From a virus, in the IMG/VR virus record IMGVR_UViG_3300020202_000121, positions 1-43,467 of that record: DNA of 43,467 bases. One strand, 5' to 3'. A program made the position numbers and the translations under genes. Under the pieces are notes generated by a model. It made no database searches. It worked only from the letters and a program-made list of their open reading frames with translations, and was not told the origin of the DNA. Shown here piece after piece: positions 30,313 to 38,953 of the stretch (positions within the stretch are counted from its first letter, which is position 1; each line of letters begins with the position of its first letter).

Positions 30313-31505
30313 GCCGGGATCTCCGGCGTCGCGTGGGTCAGGTGGCCGTTGCCATTGACGGCTTGAGCGACAGCCGGTCGGATCGCCGGCGCCGGGCGCT
30401 CCCCATCCAGCACCTGCGTATAGACCCGTTCGAGGTCCGGCAACCAGCGTTCGAGCGCAAAGTCCTTGCGACGCTTCACGACCTGCTCGCGGCACCGACG
30501 TTGCTCACCCCAGCGAGCTTTCAGCTCGTCGAGCGAATCGACTTTGATCCCCATTCCGGTGTCCTTGATGAAGCGCCAGGTTTCATCCGCGTGCATACAG
30601 ACGACGGGCATTGAGGCGCCCCAATACTCAAAGAGCTTGTTCGGGAGCGCGTGCTTCCACTCGGTATAGGGCTTGAGGTTGCCGACCAAGCCCCAATCAT
30701 GTCCGCCGATCGTTTTCAGCATCGTGTCGTAGGGCAGCGGTTCATTGACGTGGCACCACTGGCCGTAGGCGGCACGCACCTTGGCGTCCTTGCGGCTGGT
30801 GTAAATGAAGAACGGAATGCCCGCCTTCGCGCAGGACTCTGCCATCGGCAGGTAGTTGCAGTAGTTGAAGAAGTCCCACTGCCGATCAAGCTGTTCGGCC
30901 AAGTCGATGCGGCCCTCGTAGCACAGGCCCGAAATGTACTTGAACACGTCAAACCGCTGCATCTGGCGCGGCAGAGCCGACGGCACCACACAATGCGGAT
31001 GACGCAGCGCGTACTCGCTGCCGACGATGCGCTGCATGGGCGCACAGGGATAGACGAGGCCATCGGCTAGCTGCAGGTTGTTGCGCTCGTCCGTCGAGTG
31101 CCGGAAGACGGCCGGGTGCTTGGCTTTGGCGACTTCGGCTTCGGTTCGGCGGAGCAACATGCTGTCGTGCACGTCGAGCACAACCTTCGCCTTTGGCAGC
31201 GTTTCCTTGATCGCCGTCACAAACCACGACGGCTCGTTATGCGCGTGAAAGAGGTCCGCATCCGCATGCGCGGCGATCGACGCCCGCATTTGGTTGGCGT
31301 TCTGGTACACCTGCACCGTCTGATAGACTTCCGAGAACTGACTGATCTTGTTGACGATCAGGTGGACGTCGTAGCCCGCATTGATGAGCACGATCGCGGT
31401 CTTATGCACCCGCATGCAGCCGTGATTCGAAATCATCACGACTTTCCGCGGGCGCGGACGAGCCGGCCCCCCCGGAGTGGTGGAGTATGACCGACTCGTC
31501 CGCAT
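30309..31505 (-). CDS. GT4-like glycosyltransferase, 398 aa
   Basis: The N-terminal Rossmann start after a disordered lead is VVMISNHGCMRVHKTAIVL; then LFHAHNEPSWFVTAI and VVLDVHDSMLLRR, typical of GT4 acceptor domains. The C-terminal domain has ALPNKLFEYWGASMPVVC, the donor-site loop. Ends with a disordered tail (PAPAIRPAVAQAVNG). It directly follows the decoration-protein gene in transcription order, so it is expressed with the capsid genes. Confidence 0.8.
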   Translation of the reverse strand: MRTSRSYSTTPGGPARPRPRKVVMISNHGCMRVHKTAIVLINAGYDVHLIVNKISQFSEVYQTVQVYQNANQMRASIAAHADADLFHAHNEPSWFVTAIKETLPKAKVVLDVHDSMLLRRTEAEVAKAKHPAVFRHSTDERNNLQLADGLVYPCAPMQRIVGSEYALRHPHCVVPSALPRQMQRFDVFKYISGLCYEGRIDLAEQLDRQWDFFNYCNYLPMAESCAKAGIPFFIYTSRKDAKVRAAYGQWCHVNEPLPYDTMLKTIGGHDWGLVGNLKPYTEWKHALPNKLFEYWGASMPVVCMHADETWRFIKDTGMGIKVDSLDELKARWGEQRRCREQVVKRRKDFALERWLPDLERVYTQVLDGERPAPAIRPAVAQAVNGNGHLTHATPEIPA

Positions 31506-31523
31506 GGCTCGCGTCCTTTCTCA

Positions 31524-31544
31524 GGAACCCGGTATTACGGGTCC
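31524..31544 (-). terminator. Short hairpin at the end of the decoration gene, possible attenuator
   Basis: On the minus strand GGACCCG and CGGGTTCC pair with a one-base bulge and a six-base loop. No U-run follows, so a true terminator is unlikely. It could lower expression of the sugar-modification genes relative to the capsid genes, or protect the upstream mRNA end. Confidence 0.3.
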
Positions 31545-31972
31545 CACTTGCTGTTACCCGCCTGGTACTGCGGGATGTAGTCGATGAACAACGCCACCGA
31601 CCCAGTCGAACAAACATTCGTGGACGCCAAGAACGTGATGTACGAACCGGCGTTCACGACTTTGTTCACCGAGACCGAGCTGATGGTGTAAGGGGCGCCC
31701 GAGGTGGAAGCCACCACCGTCGCCACAGCCGTCGCCGTGCCATTCACGGACAGGCTGAAGAGCTCTTCCCCCTTCCCTAGCGTGGCCGCCACCATACAGC
31801 CGAGCTTCTTGATCTTGATCGGGCCTCGGATGTAGTCACGGGTCGGACCCTTCACACCCTGCGTTTCATTGAACGTGATAATGGTGCCGCCAGCCCCGCC
31901 GATCTTCTGGGTTTGGCCGTACCATTTCCTGATGGTGATCCCCGTGAACGGGGCATCGTTGTACTTCGCCAT
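31535..31972 (-). CDS. Probable head decoration protein, 145 aa
   Basis: A beta-rich sequence with Gly/Thr/Val strands (GTIITFNETQGVKG, GCMVAATLGKGEELFSLSVNG, APYTISSVSVNKVVNAGSYITFLA). It lies straight after the major capsid gene, with a 27-base gap, at the normal place and size of a decoration or head-stabilising protein. The nature of the fold is not provable here. It is the last gene before the glycosyltransferases. Confidence 0.6.
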   Translation of the reverse strand: MAKYNDAPFTGITIRKWYGQTQKIGGAGGTIITFNETQGVKGPTRDYIRGPIKIKKLGCMVAATLGKGEELFSLSVNGTATAVATVVASTSGAPYTISSVSVNKVVNAGSYITFLASTNVCSTGSVALFIDYIPQYQAGNSKWDP

Positions 31973-31999
31973 CGTGTGCTCCTCGTCTCCTCGGTTGGG

Positions 32000-32956
32000 T
32001 TACGCGCTGGTGACTTTGACGATCCGCTCGATGCCCTTGTTCACCGAGTTCAGGTCGTCGTTCGTCAAATCCCACATCTTTTTCCAGTTCATGATCGCGT
32101 ACCAGCCAACCTTCTTGGATCGACCAAGGTCCGTCGGCGGGTCACGACGCACTTCTTCGAGGAGCGCGATCGCTTCCATAACCGCTTCCTCACCGAAGAA
32201 GAACCCTTCCCCGTAGATCGAGCCACTCCCGACGGTGTCGGACAGCACCCCGCCATACTGGTCGACCACGAAGCGGACGTTGTAATACTGACCCACCTCG
32301 TTGTTGTGCATGTACTCGGGCTTGGTGTACTGCGCCACGCCAGAGACGACATCATAGATGCCGCGTCGCGTATTCACCGACACGATGGCTCGGTAGTTGC
32401 CATCGCTGAACTTCGGAATCCACCGCTTCTCCATGAAGTCGACGACATCGCGGACCGACTTGTCCGACATATTCGCCGTCGCCGTGATGGTGGCTGTCCC
32501 ATTCGAGGTGAACACCGTGGTCGCCGTGTTGGTGCAGACGGCCACGTATTTCGCCGTGTCAAACTGCGCTGACACGAGCGAGTCGATCACTTCGAGCTGG
32601 TCCGACTTGAGCATCTTGGAAGCGATGTCGGACGGGTCAAACTCCGCCAGCGTCTCCAGCTTGTCGGTCCAGGGTACGGAGTTCCCAAGTTCCGTCATCA
32701 CGACGGAATCTTTCACGATCTTGAAGCGGGCTTCCGGCACGGTGGCTGTTTCAACGAGGGTGCCGCCCTTGGTGTCGAGGCGCAGCACTTTGTCGAAGAA
32801 CACCGTGTCGCCCTTCTTCTTGCCCGGATCTTCCTTAATGTCACAGAACTGCCGAAACACCCATTTCGACTCGTTCTGCATCCGCAGGCTCTTGGAGAGC
32901 GAGTTGTTGGTAAGGTGCCCTCCAAGGCTATTCGTCACCCATACTTGGCCTGGCAT
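32000..32956 (-). CDS. Major capsid protein, N4-gp56-like, 318 aa
   Basis: HK97-fold capsid of the N4 gp56 type: a start with SLSKSLRMQNESKWVFRQFCD, then KKKGDTVFFDKVL, MTELGNSVPWTDKLETLAEFD, a central helix (VRDVVDFMEKRWIPKF), IVSVNTRRGIYDV and a C-terminal FFFGEEAVMEAIALLEEVR ... MNWKKMWDLT. The length fits. It follows the scaffold-like gene and precedes a decoration-like gene. No separate protease is seen. Confidence 0.8.
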   Translation of the reverse strand: MPGQVWVTNSLGGHLTNNSLSKSLRMQNESKWVFRQFCDIKEDPGKKKGDTVFFDKVLRLDTKGGTLVETATVPEARFKIVKDSVVMTELGNSVPWTDKLETLAEFDPSDIASKMLKSDQLEVIDSLVSAQFDTAKYVAVCTNTATTVFTSNGTATITATANMSDKSVRDVVDFMEKRWIPKFSDGNYRAIVSVNTRRGIYDVVSGVAQYTKPEYMHNNEVGQYYNVRFVVDQYGGVLSDTVGSGSIYGEGFFFGEEAVMEAIALLEEVRRDPPTDLGRSKKVGWYAIMNWKKMWDLTNDDLNSVNKGIERIVKVTSA

Positions 32957-32971
32957 GACGTGCTCCTAGGG

Positions 32972-33685
32972 TTACAGCCCTCGCGCCGCTCGTGCCAGCT
33001 TCCGACGCTGAATCTCTTGCTCCTCCGTTTCGGGAGGGGCTTCTTTCTTGGCAGGCGGTGGCGAAGCGTTATGCCCCGTCTCTGCCATCGCGTCAGCCGG
33101 TGGCGTGGTCGGTGCGGCAGGGGCTTTGAGTTTGTCGACCTTCTGCCGGTACTTCCCAACCACCGAATCGACGGTTTTCCTGAAGTCCGCTTTCGGGTTC
33201 ACGGACATCGCCTGGCCCACTTCTTGAGCGATCGTCGCCTCAAGACCGAGCTCAATCAGGTCGGGATGCTGGGCTTTCACCTGATTGATGTAGGTCAGCC
33301 GATCAATGACGGGACCGACTTCGTTCAGCGTCTTCCGCTGGACTTCATCGGTCGTGCGCGCAAGTAACTGCGAGAGTTGACGGCCCGCGGAGGCGGGGTC
33401 AGTCTGCGCCGTCTCAAGAATCGTGGTGACTTCTTGATCCACCACCGACGGGCTGCCTGCATGTGCAGGTGCCGGCTGCGTGTGGCTGAGGCGCGTTTCG
33501 AGCGTCGCCTTTTCCGTCTGCAACTCCGAGATATAGCGGTCCTTCTCGTCGATCCGTTTGCTGAGGTCATCAAGCTTTTTCGACAGCTCAGCGACTGCCG
33601 CATCAGGCGTCGGCGCAGGAGGGGTTGCCGGGGGTGGCGTCTGCGTTCCCGGCTGTGCCTCTGGCGTCGTGGTGGCCTGCGTCAT
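32972..33685 (-). CDS. Scaffold-like protein, 237 aa
   Basis: Pro/Ala/Thr-rich start, a strong coiled coil at about residues 32-72 (LSKKLDDLSKRIDEKDRYISELQ), a helical middle and a charged C-terminus (KKEAPPETEEQEIQRRKLARAA). This composition and position just before the capsid gene is that of head scaffolds. It guides capsid assembly and is expected to leave the mature head. No protease domain is visible. Confidence 0.7.
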   Translation of the reverse strand: MTQATTTPEAQPGTQTPPPATPPAPTPDAAVAELSKKLDDLSKRIDEKDRYISELQTEKATLETRLSHTQPAPAHAGSPSVVDQEVTTILETAQTDPASAGRQLSQLLARTTDEVQRKTLNEVGPVIDRLTYINQVKAQHPDLIELGLEATIAQEVGQAMSVNPKADFRKTVDSVVGKYRQKVDKLKAPAAPTTPPADAMAETGHNASPPPAKKEAPPETEEQEIQRRKLARAARGL

Positions 33686-33722
33686 GTGGTGCCTCCTTCG
33701 CTCGCGGGGCTGGGGGCGGCTC

Positions 33723-33992
33723 TTAGGAGCCGGTATCCGACAGCGACCGCAACTGGTGACGTGCGTCTGCCCCTAAATTCACCTTGTCGTCGAACTTCCC
33801 TAAGATGTTCCGAATGGCTTTAATCTCCGCACGCGCGACCGGGTCTTCGGTCTCTTCCAACCGTTCCCACGCTTCGAGGTACAACGCGCGGAAGATGTCG
33901 AGCAGGTGCTTGTAGCCGTAGTGATTCCGCAGCTCCTCAAGCGCCTGCCCCGTATTCGCGTCTTTCCGCAACTGTTCCGAGGACTTTTGCAT
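33723..33992 (-). CDS. 89-aa helical protein between portal and scaffold genes
   Basis: Wholly helical and acidic (GQALEELRNHYGYKHLLDIF, LYLEAWERLEETEDPVARAEI), coupled by TAATG to the previous basic peptide. Similar small proteins lie at this place in many podoviruses. Function unknown; a minor head or connector role is possible. Confidence 0.6.
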   Translation of the reverse strand: MQKSSEQLRKDANTGQALEELRNHYGYKHLLDIFRALYLEAWERLEETEDPVARAEIKAIRNILGKFDDKVNLGADARHQLRSLSDTGS

Positions 33993-34162
33993 TACAGGCC
34001 CCGCTTCATCCGGCGGGCGTAATGGCGCGCCATATAGGCGGCCGTGTCACGCTCTTCACGGGTCAAGTCCTTGGGCGCCGAGATCACAATCTGCTTGCCC
34101 TTCGCTGAGAGGATCGACTTCTTCGGCTTCGGCATGGCTGGTTTCTTCGGTTTCGGTGCCAT
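33992..34162 (-). CDS. 56-aa very basic protein with Pro-Lys repeats
   Basis: Coupled by TAATG to the portal stop and to the next gene. Starts MAPKPKKPAMPKPKKS, then a helix with RHYARRMKRGL. Such a charge suggests nucleic-acid or portal/scaffold binding. The gene is short and could be missed by automatic callers. Function unknown. Confidence 0.65.
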   Translation of the reverse strand: MAPKPKKPAMPKPKKSILSAKGKQIVISAPKDLTREERDTAAYMARHYARRMKRGL

Positions 34163-36078
34163 TAGAACGCTCCGGCGGTCGCTGGCTGTGGTGTCGGCGC
34201 AGGACGTGGCGGCATGCCAGTCGGCACCGGTGGCCCCTGCTGCGCAGCCTGCTGCTGCGTCAGCATTTGCTTGACCTCGTCCTTCGTCCGCAAAAACTCG
34301 TCGTAGTCCTCGATCTCGCTCAACTGCCAGAGCTTCTTGTAGAGGACATCGACCTTCGTCAGCGCCGTCAGCGTCGGATTCGAAAGCGCGGCCTGCAGGC
34401 CTTCTTTGAGCTTCTGCAACTGCTCTAGACGGCCAGTAAACTGCGTGATCCCGACGGCCTTAAAGTTGAACGCCATCTCGCCCTTCCTGCGGAGATCCGC
34501 CAAGACGAGCTTCGGCACTTGGGTCGTCCCCACCACCTTCGCGCGCACGACCGGCTCGCCCGCATTGTCCAATTCCTCGACTTGCTCAATCTGGTCGACG
34601 GTCCGCATGCCGATCAGCTTGTTTACCTTGTCCTGGCTGAACAGCTTTTCGTTGAGGATGATTTTGACGATGAGCGTAATGAGCGGCACGACGTAGTCAT
34701 GCTCAATGAAGCGGCCCTGGTCGAGGAACCGTTGGTCGACCATTTGCAGCTTCAGCTCGTACTGCCCTAGCGTCTCTTCGTTCGTGCCGGACCCAGACAG
34801 ATTCGGTGAGCCTTGGGCTTGGCGGGTAATGCCGCTTGCGTCTTGGTCGAGCTGGTCAATCAGTGTCAGACCGCGGATGACATCGGTAATGGCCGACACC
34901 GGCTGCCGCTGGATCTTCACGCCGTTCACATCGCGCATCTTCCAGACGGCTAGCGGTTTGTACTTGATCGAGGTTGAGTCTTTGACCTTGTTATCGTCGA
35001 GCACGATGATGTCCATCGCGCTGATCTTGGCCGAATCGAAACCCAGATTGACCATCGAGTTCGAGAGGTCTTGGAAGCCCCGGCCGTTTTCGAGGTAGCC
35101 GCGGCCATAGGCGTCGTACTTGCGGGGTTTCGTCCGGCACCACACCCAGGGATGACATCCGTAGGGGTGCGCCACGCGGCGGATCAGATGCGTTTTGTTG
35201 ATGAGGGCGCACAACTCCCACTGATACTCGCCTTTGTCGTTCGGCACACAGACCCAGCACTCATGAAAGTCGAGCTGCTTATAGCGAGACGGAATGGTGA
35301 CGTCGGTCGTGCCGTCGATACCCTTCACGACCGTCATCGACTCTTGGGCGTCCGTCGGCGTATTGCCAAGCGCGTAGACCTCATGCAGCTTCTTCGCTTC
35401 CTCGGCCGCCATCTGGAGGAATGCATCAATATCGGCCCGATGCTTGGCATAGAGGCCATTCCCGCGAGCCTGCTGGATCAGATACGCCAGATCCTTGCGG
35501 TACACGTCGATAATGAACCGGGCGCGGTCGAGGCGGTGTCCACACTCCGGGTCGATCAGCACGTTGTACGGCGAGCGCCAGGTAAATTCGAGATAGCCGT
35601 CAGGCCGCATGAGGACTTTGAGGAACGACGTACCCGGACTGCCAACGGCTTCCGCTACGACGAAGTCGTTAGCTTCGCTGAAGCGACCGAGGTTCAAGAG
35701 CACGTCGACTAAGTTCGTCAAATGCTGGGCCTGATCGTGGTCGCTCGCTTCATGGCCCTGAATGTCGAAGAACCGGCCCTTGCCGAAGACCATCTTTTTG
35801 AGGTAGCTGACGGCGATCTCTTCTTTCTTGGCCTGGAGCGGAATGAAGATTTTCGTCTGCCAGTCGTCCTTCTTCTCCCACTCCTCCGGCGGGACGCACC
35901 GGATCTGCTTCTCCACCTCTTCCCAGGTGTCGCGGAAGCGGTCGCGGTATTCTTCGCCTGAGCGGATGCACTCTTGGAGATGGACGACGAGTTCCGCATC
36001 GGAGAGGGCGCCGCTCGGCACCTTCTCGGCCTTGGGCGCTGCGTCGGTCGTGGGGGCCTTGTAGGACGTGTCAGCCAT
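34162..36078 (-). CDS. Portal protein, 638 aa
   Basis: The dodecameric gate for DNA in podoviruses. Seen: an acidic disordered start, FRDTWEEVEKQIRCVPPEEWEKKDDWQTKIFIPLQ, DVLLNLGRFSEANDF, FTWRSPYNVLIDPECGHRLDRA, AYGRGYLENGRGFQDLSNSMVNLGFDSAKIS and a long C-terminal helix with Gln-rich tail (VKQMLTQQQAAQQG). These are the wing, stem and barrel elements of long podovirus portals. It is followed by head genes. A Pro-rich C-terminus (PPRPAPTPQP) is disordered. Confidence 0.85.
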   Translation of the reverse strand: MADTSYKAPTTDAAPKAEKVPSGALSDAELVVHLQECIRSGEEYRDRFRDTWEEVEKQIRCVPPEEWEKKDDWQTKIFIPLQAKKEEIAVSYLKKMVFGKGRFFDIQGHEASDHDQAQHLTNLVDVLLNLGRFSEANDFVVAEAVGSPGTSFLKVLMRPDGYLEFTWRSPYNVLIDPECGHRLDRARFIIDVYRKDLAYLIQQARGNGLYAKHRADIDAFLQMAAEEAKKLHEVYALGNTPTDAQESMTVVKGIDGTTDVTIPSRYKQLDFHECWVCVPNDKGEYQWELCALINKTHLIRRVAHPYGCHPWVWCRTKPRKYDAYGRGYLENGRGFQDLSNSMVNLGFDSAKISAMDIIVLDDNKVKDSTSIKYKPLAVWKMRDVNGVKIQRQPVSAITDVIRGLTLIDQLDQDASGITRQAQGSPNLSGSGTNEETLGQYELKLQMVDQRFLDQGRFIEHDYVVPLITLIVKIILNEKLFSQDKVNKLIGMRTVDQIEQVEELDNAGEPVVRAKVVGTTQVPKLVLADLRRKGEMAFNFKAVGITQFTGRLEQLQKLKEGLQAALSNPTLTALTKVDVLYKKLWQLSEIEDYDEFLRTKDEVKQMLTQQQAAQQGPPVPTGMPPRPAPTPQPATAGAF

Positions 36079-36412
36079 GACGTTTCCGTGTCCAGAGGAT
36101 GAGAGAAGAGAGGCCTAGGCGTCCGACGTGGAACGCCACGAGCCAACTGTTGTATGCGACGGCCCGCTCGATGACGAGGCGAAACGGACCCAGTTCCCAG
36201 CGCCGCGTCGCCAACGACAGCGGCTGTGGGTCGGCCGGCGTAATCAGCTTCACCGCCTCGTGCACCGCCTCGCGGCAGTCCCACGATTCATGGATCACAA
36301 TCTGGTGGCTCCAGTCCACGCGATAGCGACATTGACACGGCTGCCCGCCCGCCGGCGACCATTCCAAAAGGTGCGGCCGTGCATCGTTAATCGGGAAGAC
36401 GTGCTGCCACAT
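36071..36412 (-). CDS. 113-aa hypothetical protein
   Basis: Starts MWQHVFPINDARPHLL and has CQC ... WDCREAVHEAV with several His, then hydrophobic aromatic stretches (PFRLVIERAVAYNSWLVAFHVGRLGL). Possibly one membrane-associated helix at the end. Overlaps the portal gene by eight bases. No family recognised. Confidence 0.5.
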   Translation of the reverse strand: MWQHVFPINDARPHLLEWSPAGGQPCQCRYRVDWSHQIVIHESWDCREAVHEAVKLITPADPQPLSLATRRWELGPFRLVIERAVAYNSWLVAFHVGRLGLSSLILWTRKRHG

Positions 36413-36603
36413 TACTTGTCCGAGACCTTGTGGATGCAGTCGCAGTCGAGGCGCGGCTGGTGATCGCCGAGGTGTCCATCGACGTGCTGCCCGATAAACG
36501 GCACGCCGCGCTCGTTATCGGCCGCACACCGGCAACAGGAGTTCTTATAGCCGCTGAGCTGGTGCCAGCAATGCGAGGGGCAATTCGTTTTCGGCTTTAC
36601 CAT
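36412..36603 (-). CDS. 63-aa Cys/His-rich protein
   Basis: I choose ATG 36603 (GGAG about eight bases upstream). Pattern CPSHCWH ... CCRC ... H-x3-H ... CDC-x-H gives at least two metal sites. It is the only zinc-type micro-gene inside the packaging operon together with the next one. Function unknown. Confidence 0.6.
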   Translation of the reverse strand: MVKPKTNCPSHCWHQLSGYKNSCCRCAADNERGVPFIGQHVDGHLGDHQPRLDCDCIHKVSDK

Positions 36604-36818
36604 CGACCGACTCCGGTAATGCGCGCGACATAGGCTTGGAGTTCGGCGCACAGCGCACAGCCGTCGGCATAGCCCACGTGATGTGCGGTGCCTTGCTCAC
36701 AACAGTTGTGGCGCGGCATGGGCTGGCGATCGAATGGCGAGCCGATCATGCCAGGTGTGATGACCGAGACGACATGCCCGGCTGAGTCCGGCTTGAGTGG
36801 CATGTACTGTGTCACCAT
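36597..36818 (-). CDS. 73-aa hypothetical protein with HNCC...CALC motif
   Basis: Overlaps the large terminase end by seven bases. A Pro/Gly-rich start (VSVITPGMIGSPF) is followed by a metal-like HNCCEQGTAHHVGYADGCALC block and a short helix. It resembles the small zinc proteins elsewhere in the genome. Function unknown. Confidence 0.6.
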   Translation of the reverse strand: MVTQYMPLKPDSAGHVVSVITPGMIGSPFDRQPMPRHNCCEQGTAHHVGYADGCALCAELQAYVARITGVGRW

Positions 36819-38188
36819 CCGCCGCGCCCTCCGCCGGCCAAGTTTCCGAAGTCAACGCTGACGGAGACACCGCCCATCGTCTTCCGCTCGGCGTAGTCGA
36901 CGCAGGACAGCATCGTGGCGATCAGCCCGTCGTCATGGAAGCCGTCTTGAGCGCCCATGCCCTTCCGCTTGGCTTCGTCGGTGTACACGAAGGTCGGCAT
37001 CTCGGCGACGACATCGGAGGATCGCAACTTGATGGCGCCGTCCCGGAGGAGCGTCAAGAATTGGTAGACGAGGATCGGCTTCGTGGCGCTCGTCGTCTTC
37101 CAGCCCAGCGTTTCCTGCTCGACGTAGTCCTCGCGGTCGAAGACCTTGCGGGTGTAGATGTGCTCGTAGTGCTCTTTGAGGCGGCTCAAGAACGCTAGGC
37201 CAATCCCATTGATCTCCGGCACGACCAGCGCGTCGTTGTAGTACCGCGCCATCGGCACAATCTTTTGGGCCAAGAGGTCCGGTGGCACCTGCCCCTTCCA
37301 GAAGGCCGCTTGCTCGCCACAGTCGAGGTCCATAACTGACATCGCCGAGGCGTCTTGGCCGATCCCTTCCGACACGTCGACGCCGACTTGGTACACGTGG
37401 CCCTGATGAAGATCGGAGTACACCTGCACGCCCTCTGAGACGCGCAACGGCGCGCGGACAAATCGGCGCTGTACGGTGATGTACTCCACCGGGATCACGG
37501 CCCGGTCAGACAAAAGGCTTTCGTCCCAAACGCCTTCGACGAACTGCCGACGCCATTGGAGCGGCTGCTTGAGCATGTCGGCCAGGTAGTCTTCGGGCAG
37601 GTTGGCTTGGTTATCGAGCATCGAGAACTCGATCAGTTCGCGGTTCGGGTCACGTTCCTGCTTGAACCGCTTATAGCCCCAGAAGAGGAGCGGGTTACAG
37701 TCCATCAAGAGCTGCCGAGACGGGACGTGCTGCAGGTTGAGTCGGGCGAGGAGCGCCATGACAACGGACTCTTTGATCTCCTCGACCTGGCTGATATACG
37801 CAAAGCCCAATGTCATCCCTCGGATTTCAGCCTCAGACACCGTGTCCAAGTGGCGAAACAGGACTTCCGTGCCGTTGTCGAGCGTCAATTCGCCGGTGCT
37901 CTCTTTCCAGTGCTTGATCCACTCCGGCGGCAAGAGCGCGAAGAAATCCTTTTGCACGGTGTCCCGGAGCTCGGGGTAGGTCAGCCGCCCGATCAGCCCC
38001 CGGTTGTTCGGCACGGGCAAGTGCTGCGTGATGAGTTTCACGATCATCGACAGCGTCTTGCCGGAGCGAAAGCCCCCGGACGCGAGCAACTCTTTAGCTT
38101 TGCTCGCTAAGCAACGAGACTGCTTGTCGCTCAACGCGATTTCGCGGCTCGTCTGCCCGTTCCGTAACACGCGAAACGTCGTGCTCAT
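36812..38188 (-). CDS. Terminase large subunit, 458 aa
   Basis: ATPase/nuclease motor of DNA packaging. Walker A GGFRSGKT (residues 38-45); Walker B region FAYISQVEEI (129-138), with the variant IxQxEE core; coupling MDCNP near 162. RuvC-like nuclease: D271 (GVDVSEG), E325 (VVPEINGIG) and D419/D420 (HDDGLIA). Head-full packaging would explain the circular permutation seen at the window ends. The start lies 95 bases inside the small-subunit gene. Confidence 0.9.
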   Translation of the reverse strand: MSTTFRVLRNGQTSREIALSDKQSRCLASKAKELLASGGFRSGKTLSMIVKLITQHLPVPNNRGLIGRLTYPELRDTVQKDFFALLPPEWIKHWKESTGELTLDNGTEVLFRHLDTVSEAEIRGMTLGFAYISQVEEIKESVVMALLARLNLQHVPSRQLLMDCNPLLFWGYKRFKQERDPNRELIEFSMLDNQANLPEDYLADMLKQPLQWRRQFVEGVWDESLLSDRAVIPVEYITVQRRFVRAPLRVSEGVQVYSDLHQGHVYQVGVDVSEGIGQDASAMSVMDLDCGEQAAFWKGQVPPDLLAQKIVPMARYYNDALVVPEINGIGLAFLSRLKEHYEHIYTRKVFDREDYVEQETLGWKTTSATKPILVYQFLTLLRDGAIKLRSSDVVAEMPTFVYTDEAKRKGMGAQDGFHDDGLIATMLSCVDYAERKTMGGVSVSVDFGNLAGGGRGGW

Positions 38189-38633
38189 TCGCCTCCACGC
38201 GCGGGGTCATCACTTGGACGACGACCACCTTGCCCGACGGGCCATCCACATGCCCGGAGTGCTCGACTTCCGTGCGTTCTCGATAGCCGTAGTTGGCCTT
38301 GAGGACCAAGGACGTAATCTGCGGGTTCGACAGGCCCAAGAAGCCGCAGGTCAGGTAGTGACGCTCCAAGAGCGCCTTCGCCGTCTTCATCGCCGCCTCG
38401 AATTCGGGATGGACCTTGCGCCACTCGTAGAGCGTGTCGATGTGGACGCCGATTTTCTGCGCGAAGTCGATAAAGTGCGGCGGATCGTTGGCGAGGCGCT
38501 TGAGCACCGTCATCCCGTCTTGGGTGACGGTGATGTCTTCGTAGGGTTTGACCTGGAAAAACTGCACCAGCGCCTCACAGTAGGCCGGATCGTACTTGGT
38601 GGGCTGCCCGCCTGGATGCTTGCCGTCGGCCAT
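38094..38633 (-). CDS. Terminase small subunit, 179 aa
   Basis: Starts MADGKHPGGQPTKYDPAYCEALVQFF, a common TerS start, then an HTH (FIDFAQKIGVHIDTLYEWRKVHPEFEAAMKTA) and the C-terminal oligomerisation/DNA part (ITSLVLKANYGYRERTEVEHSG). The tail after residue 150 is charged and overlaps the large-subunit gene by 95 bases, which is longer than usual. Recognises phage DNA for packaging. Confidence 0.85.
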   Translation of the reverse strand: MADGKHPGGQPTKYDPAYCEALVQFFQVKPYEDITVTQDGMTVLKRLANDPPHFIDFAQKIGVHIDTLYEWRKVHPEFEAAMKTAKALLERHYLTCGFLGLSNPQITSLVLKANYGYRERTEVEHSGHVDGPSGKVVVVQVMTPRVEANEHDVSRVTERADEPRNRVERQAVSLLSEQS

Positions 38634-38828
38634 TTACACCTTGCTCACAATCGTGCGTTGATACCAGTCGTGGAGGGCCGTGACATGCGTCTCGGGCCAC
38701 TGCGGTTCTGCCAGCATCACTTGCAGGGCGCGCACAATTTCCTCGCGGGTATAGGGACGTCGGAGCGTATCGCCGTGGATTGGCACGGCCTGTCGAATGC
38801 GTTGCAGCGATCGTTCCGTCATCCGCAT
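38634..38828 (-). CDS. 64-aa hypothetical protein ahead of the terminase genes
   Basis: Basic, helical (ERSLQRIRQAVPIHGDTLRR, EEIVRALQVMLAE). It begins 18 bases after the terminator hairpin and stops one base before TerS (TAAATG). First gene of the late operon, or an HTH-like partner of TerS. No Shine-Dalgarno site is obvious because of the hairpin T-run. Confidence 0.55.
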   Translation of the reverse strand: MRMTERSLQRIRQAVPIHGDTLRRPYTREEIVRALQVMLAEPQWPETHVTALHDWYQRTIVSKV

Positions 38829-38845
38829 CGCGCACCAAAAGCAAA

Positions 38846-38879
38846 AGGGCCGGCCTCGATTGGTTTCGAGACCGGCCCT
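38846..38879 (-). terminator. Strong intrinsic terminator ending the upstream (sugar-gene) operon
   Basis: Minus-strand stem AGGGCCGGtCTCG / CGAGgCCGGCCCT with an eight-base loop, followed by TTTTGCTTTTGG. It closes the 39-43 kb operon before the late operon. The AT-richer bases 38880-38953 may hold part of a late promoter, but no good hexamer pair is seen. The palindrome could also work for plus-strand transcripts. Confidence 0.85.
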
Positions 38880-38953
38880 ATCGTTGTCGATTCAGGTCGG
38901 AACTGCTCGCCCCGTCCGATGACGGATCAGGGCATAAATTGTCTAGTTCAAGC

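Noticed and set aside
34162-36078. Portal gene as a siphovirus SPP1-type portal
   Set aside because: Long length, Gln/Pro-rich tail and the following N4-gp56-like capsid and short-tail genes fit podovirus portals better; no tape measure gene or tail tube gene is present.
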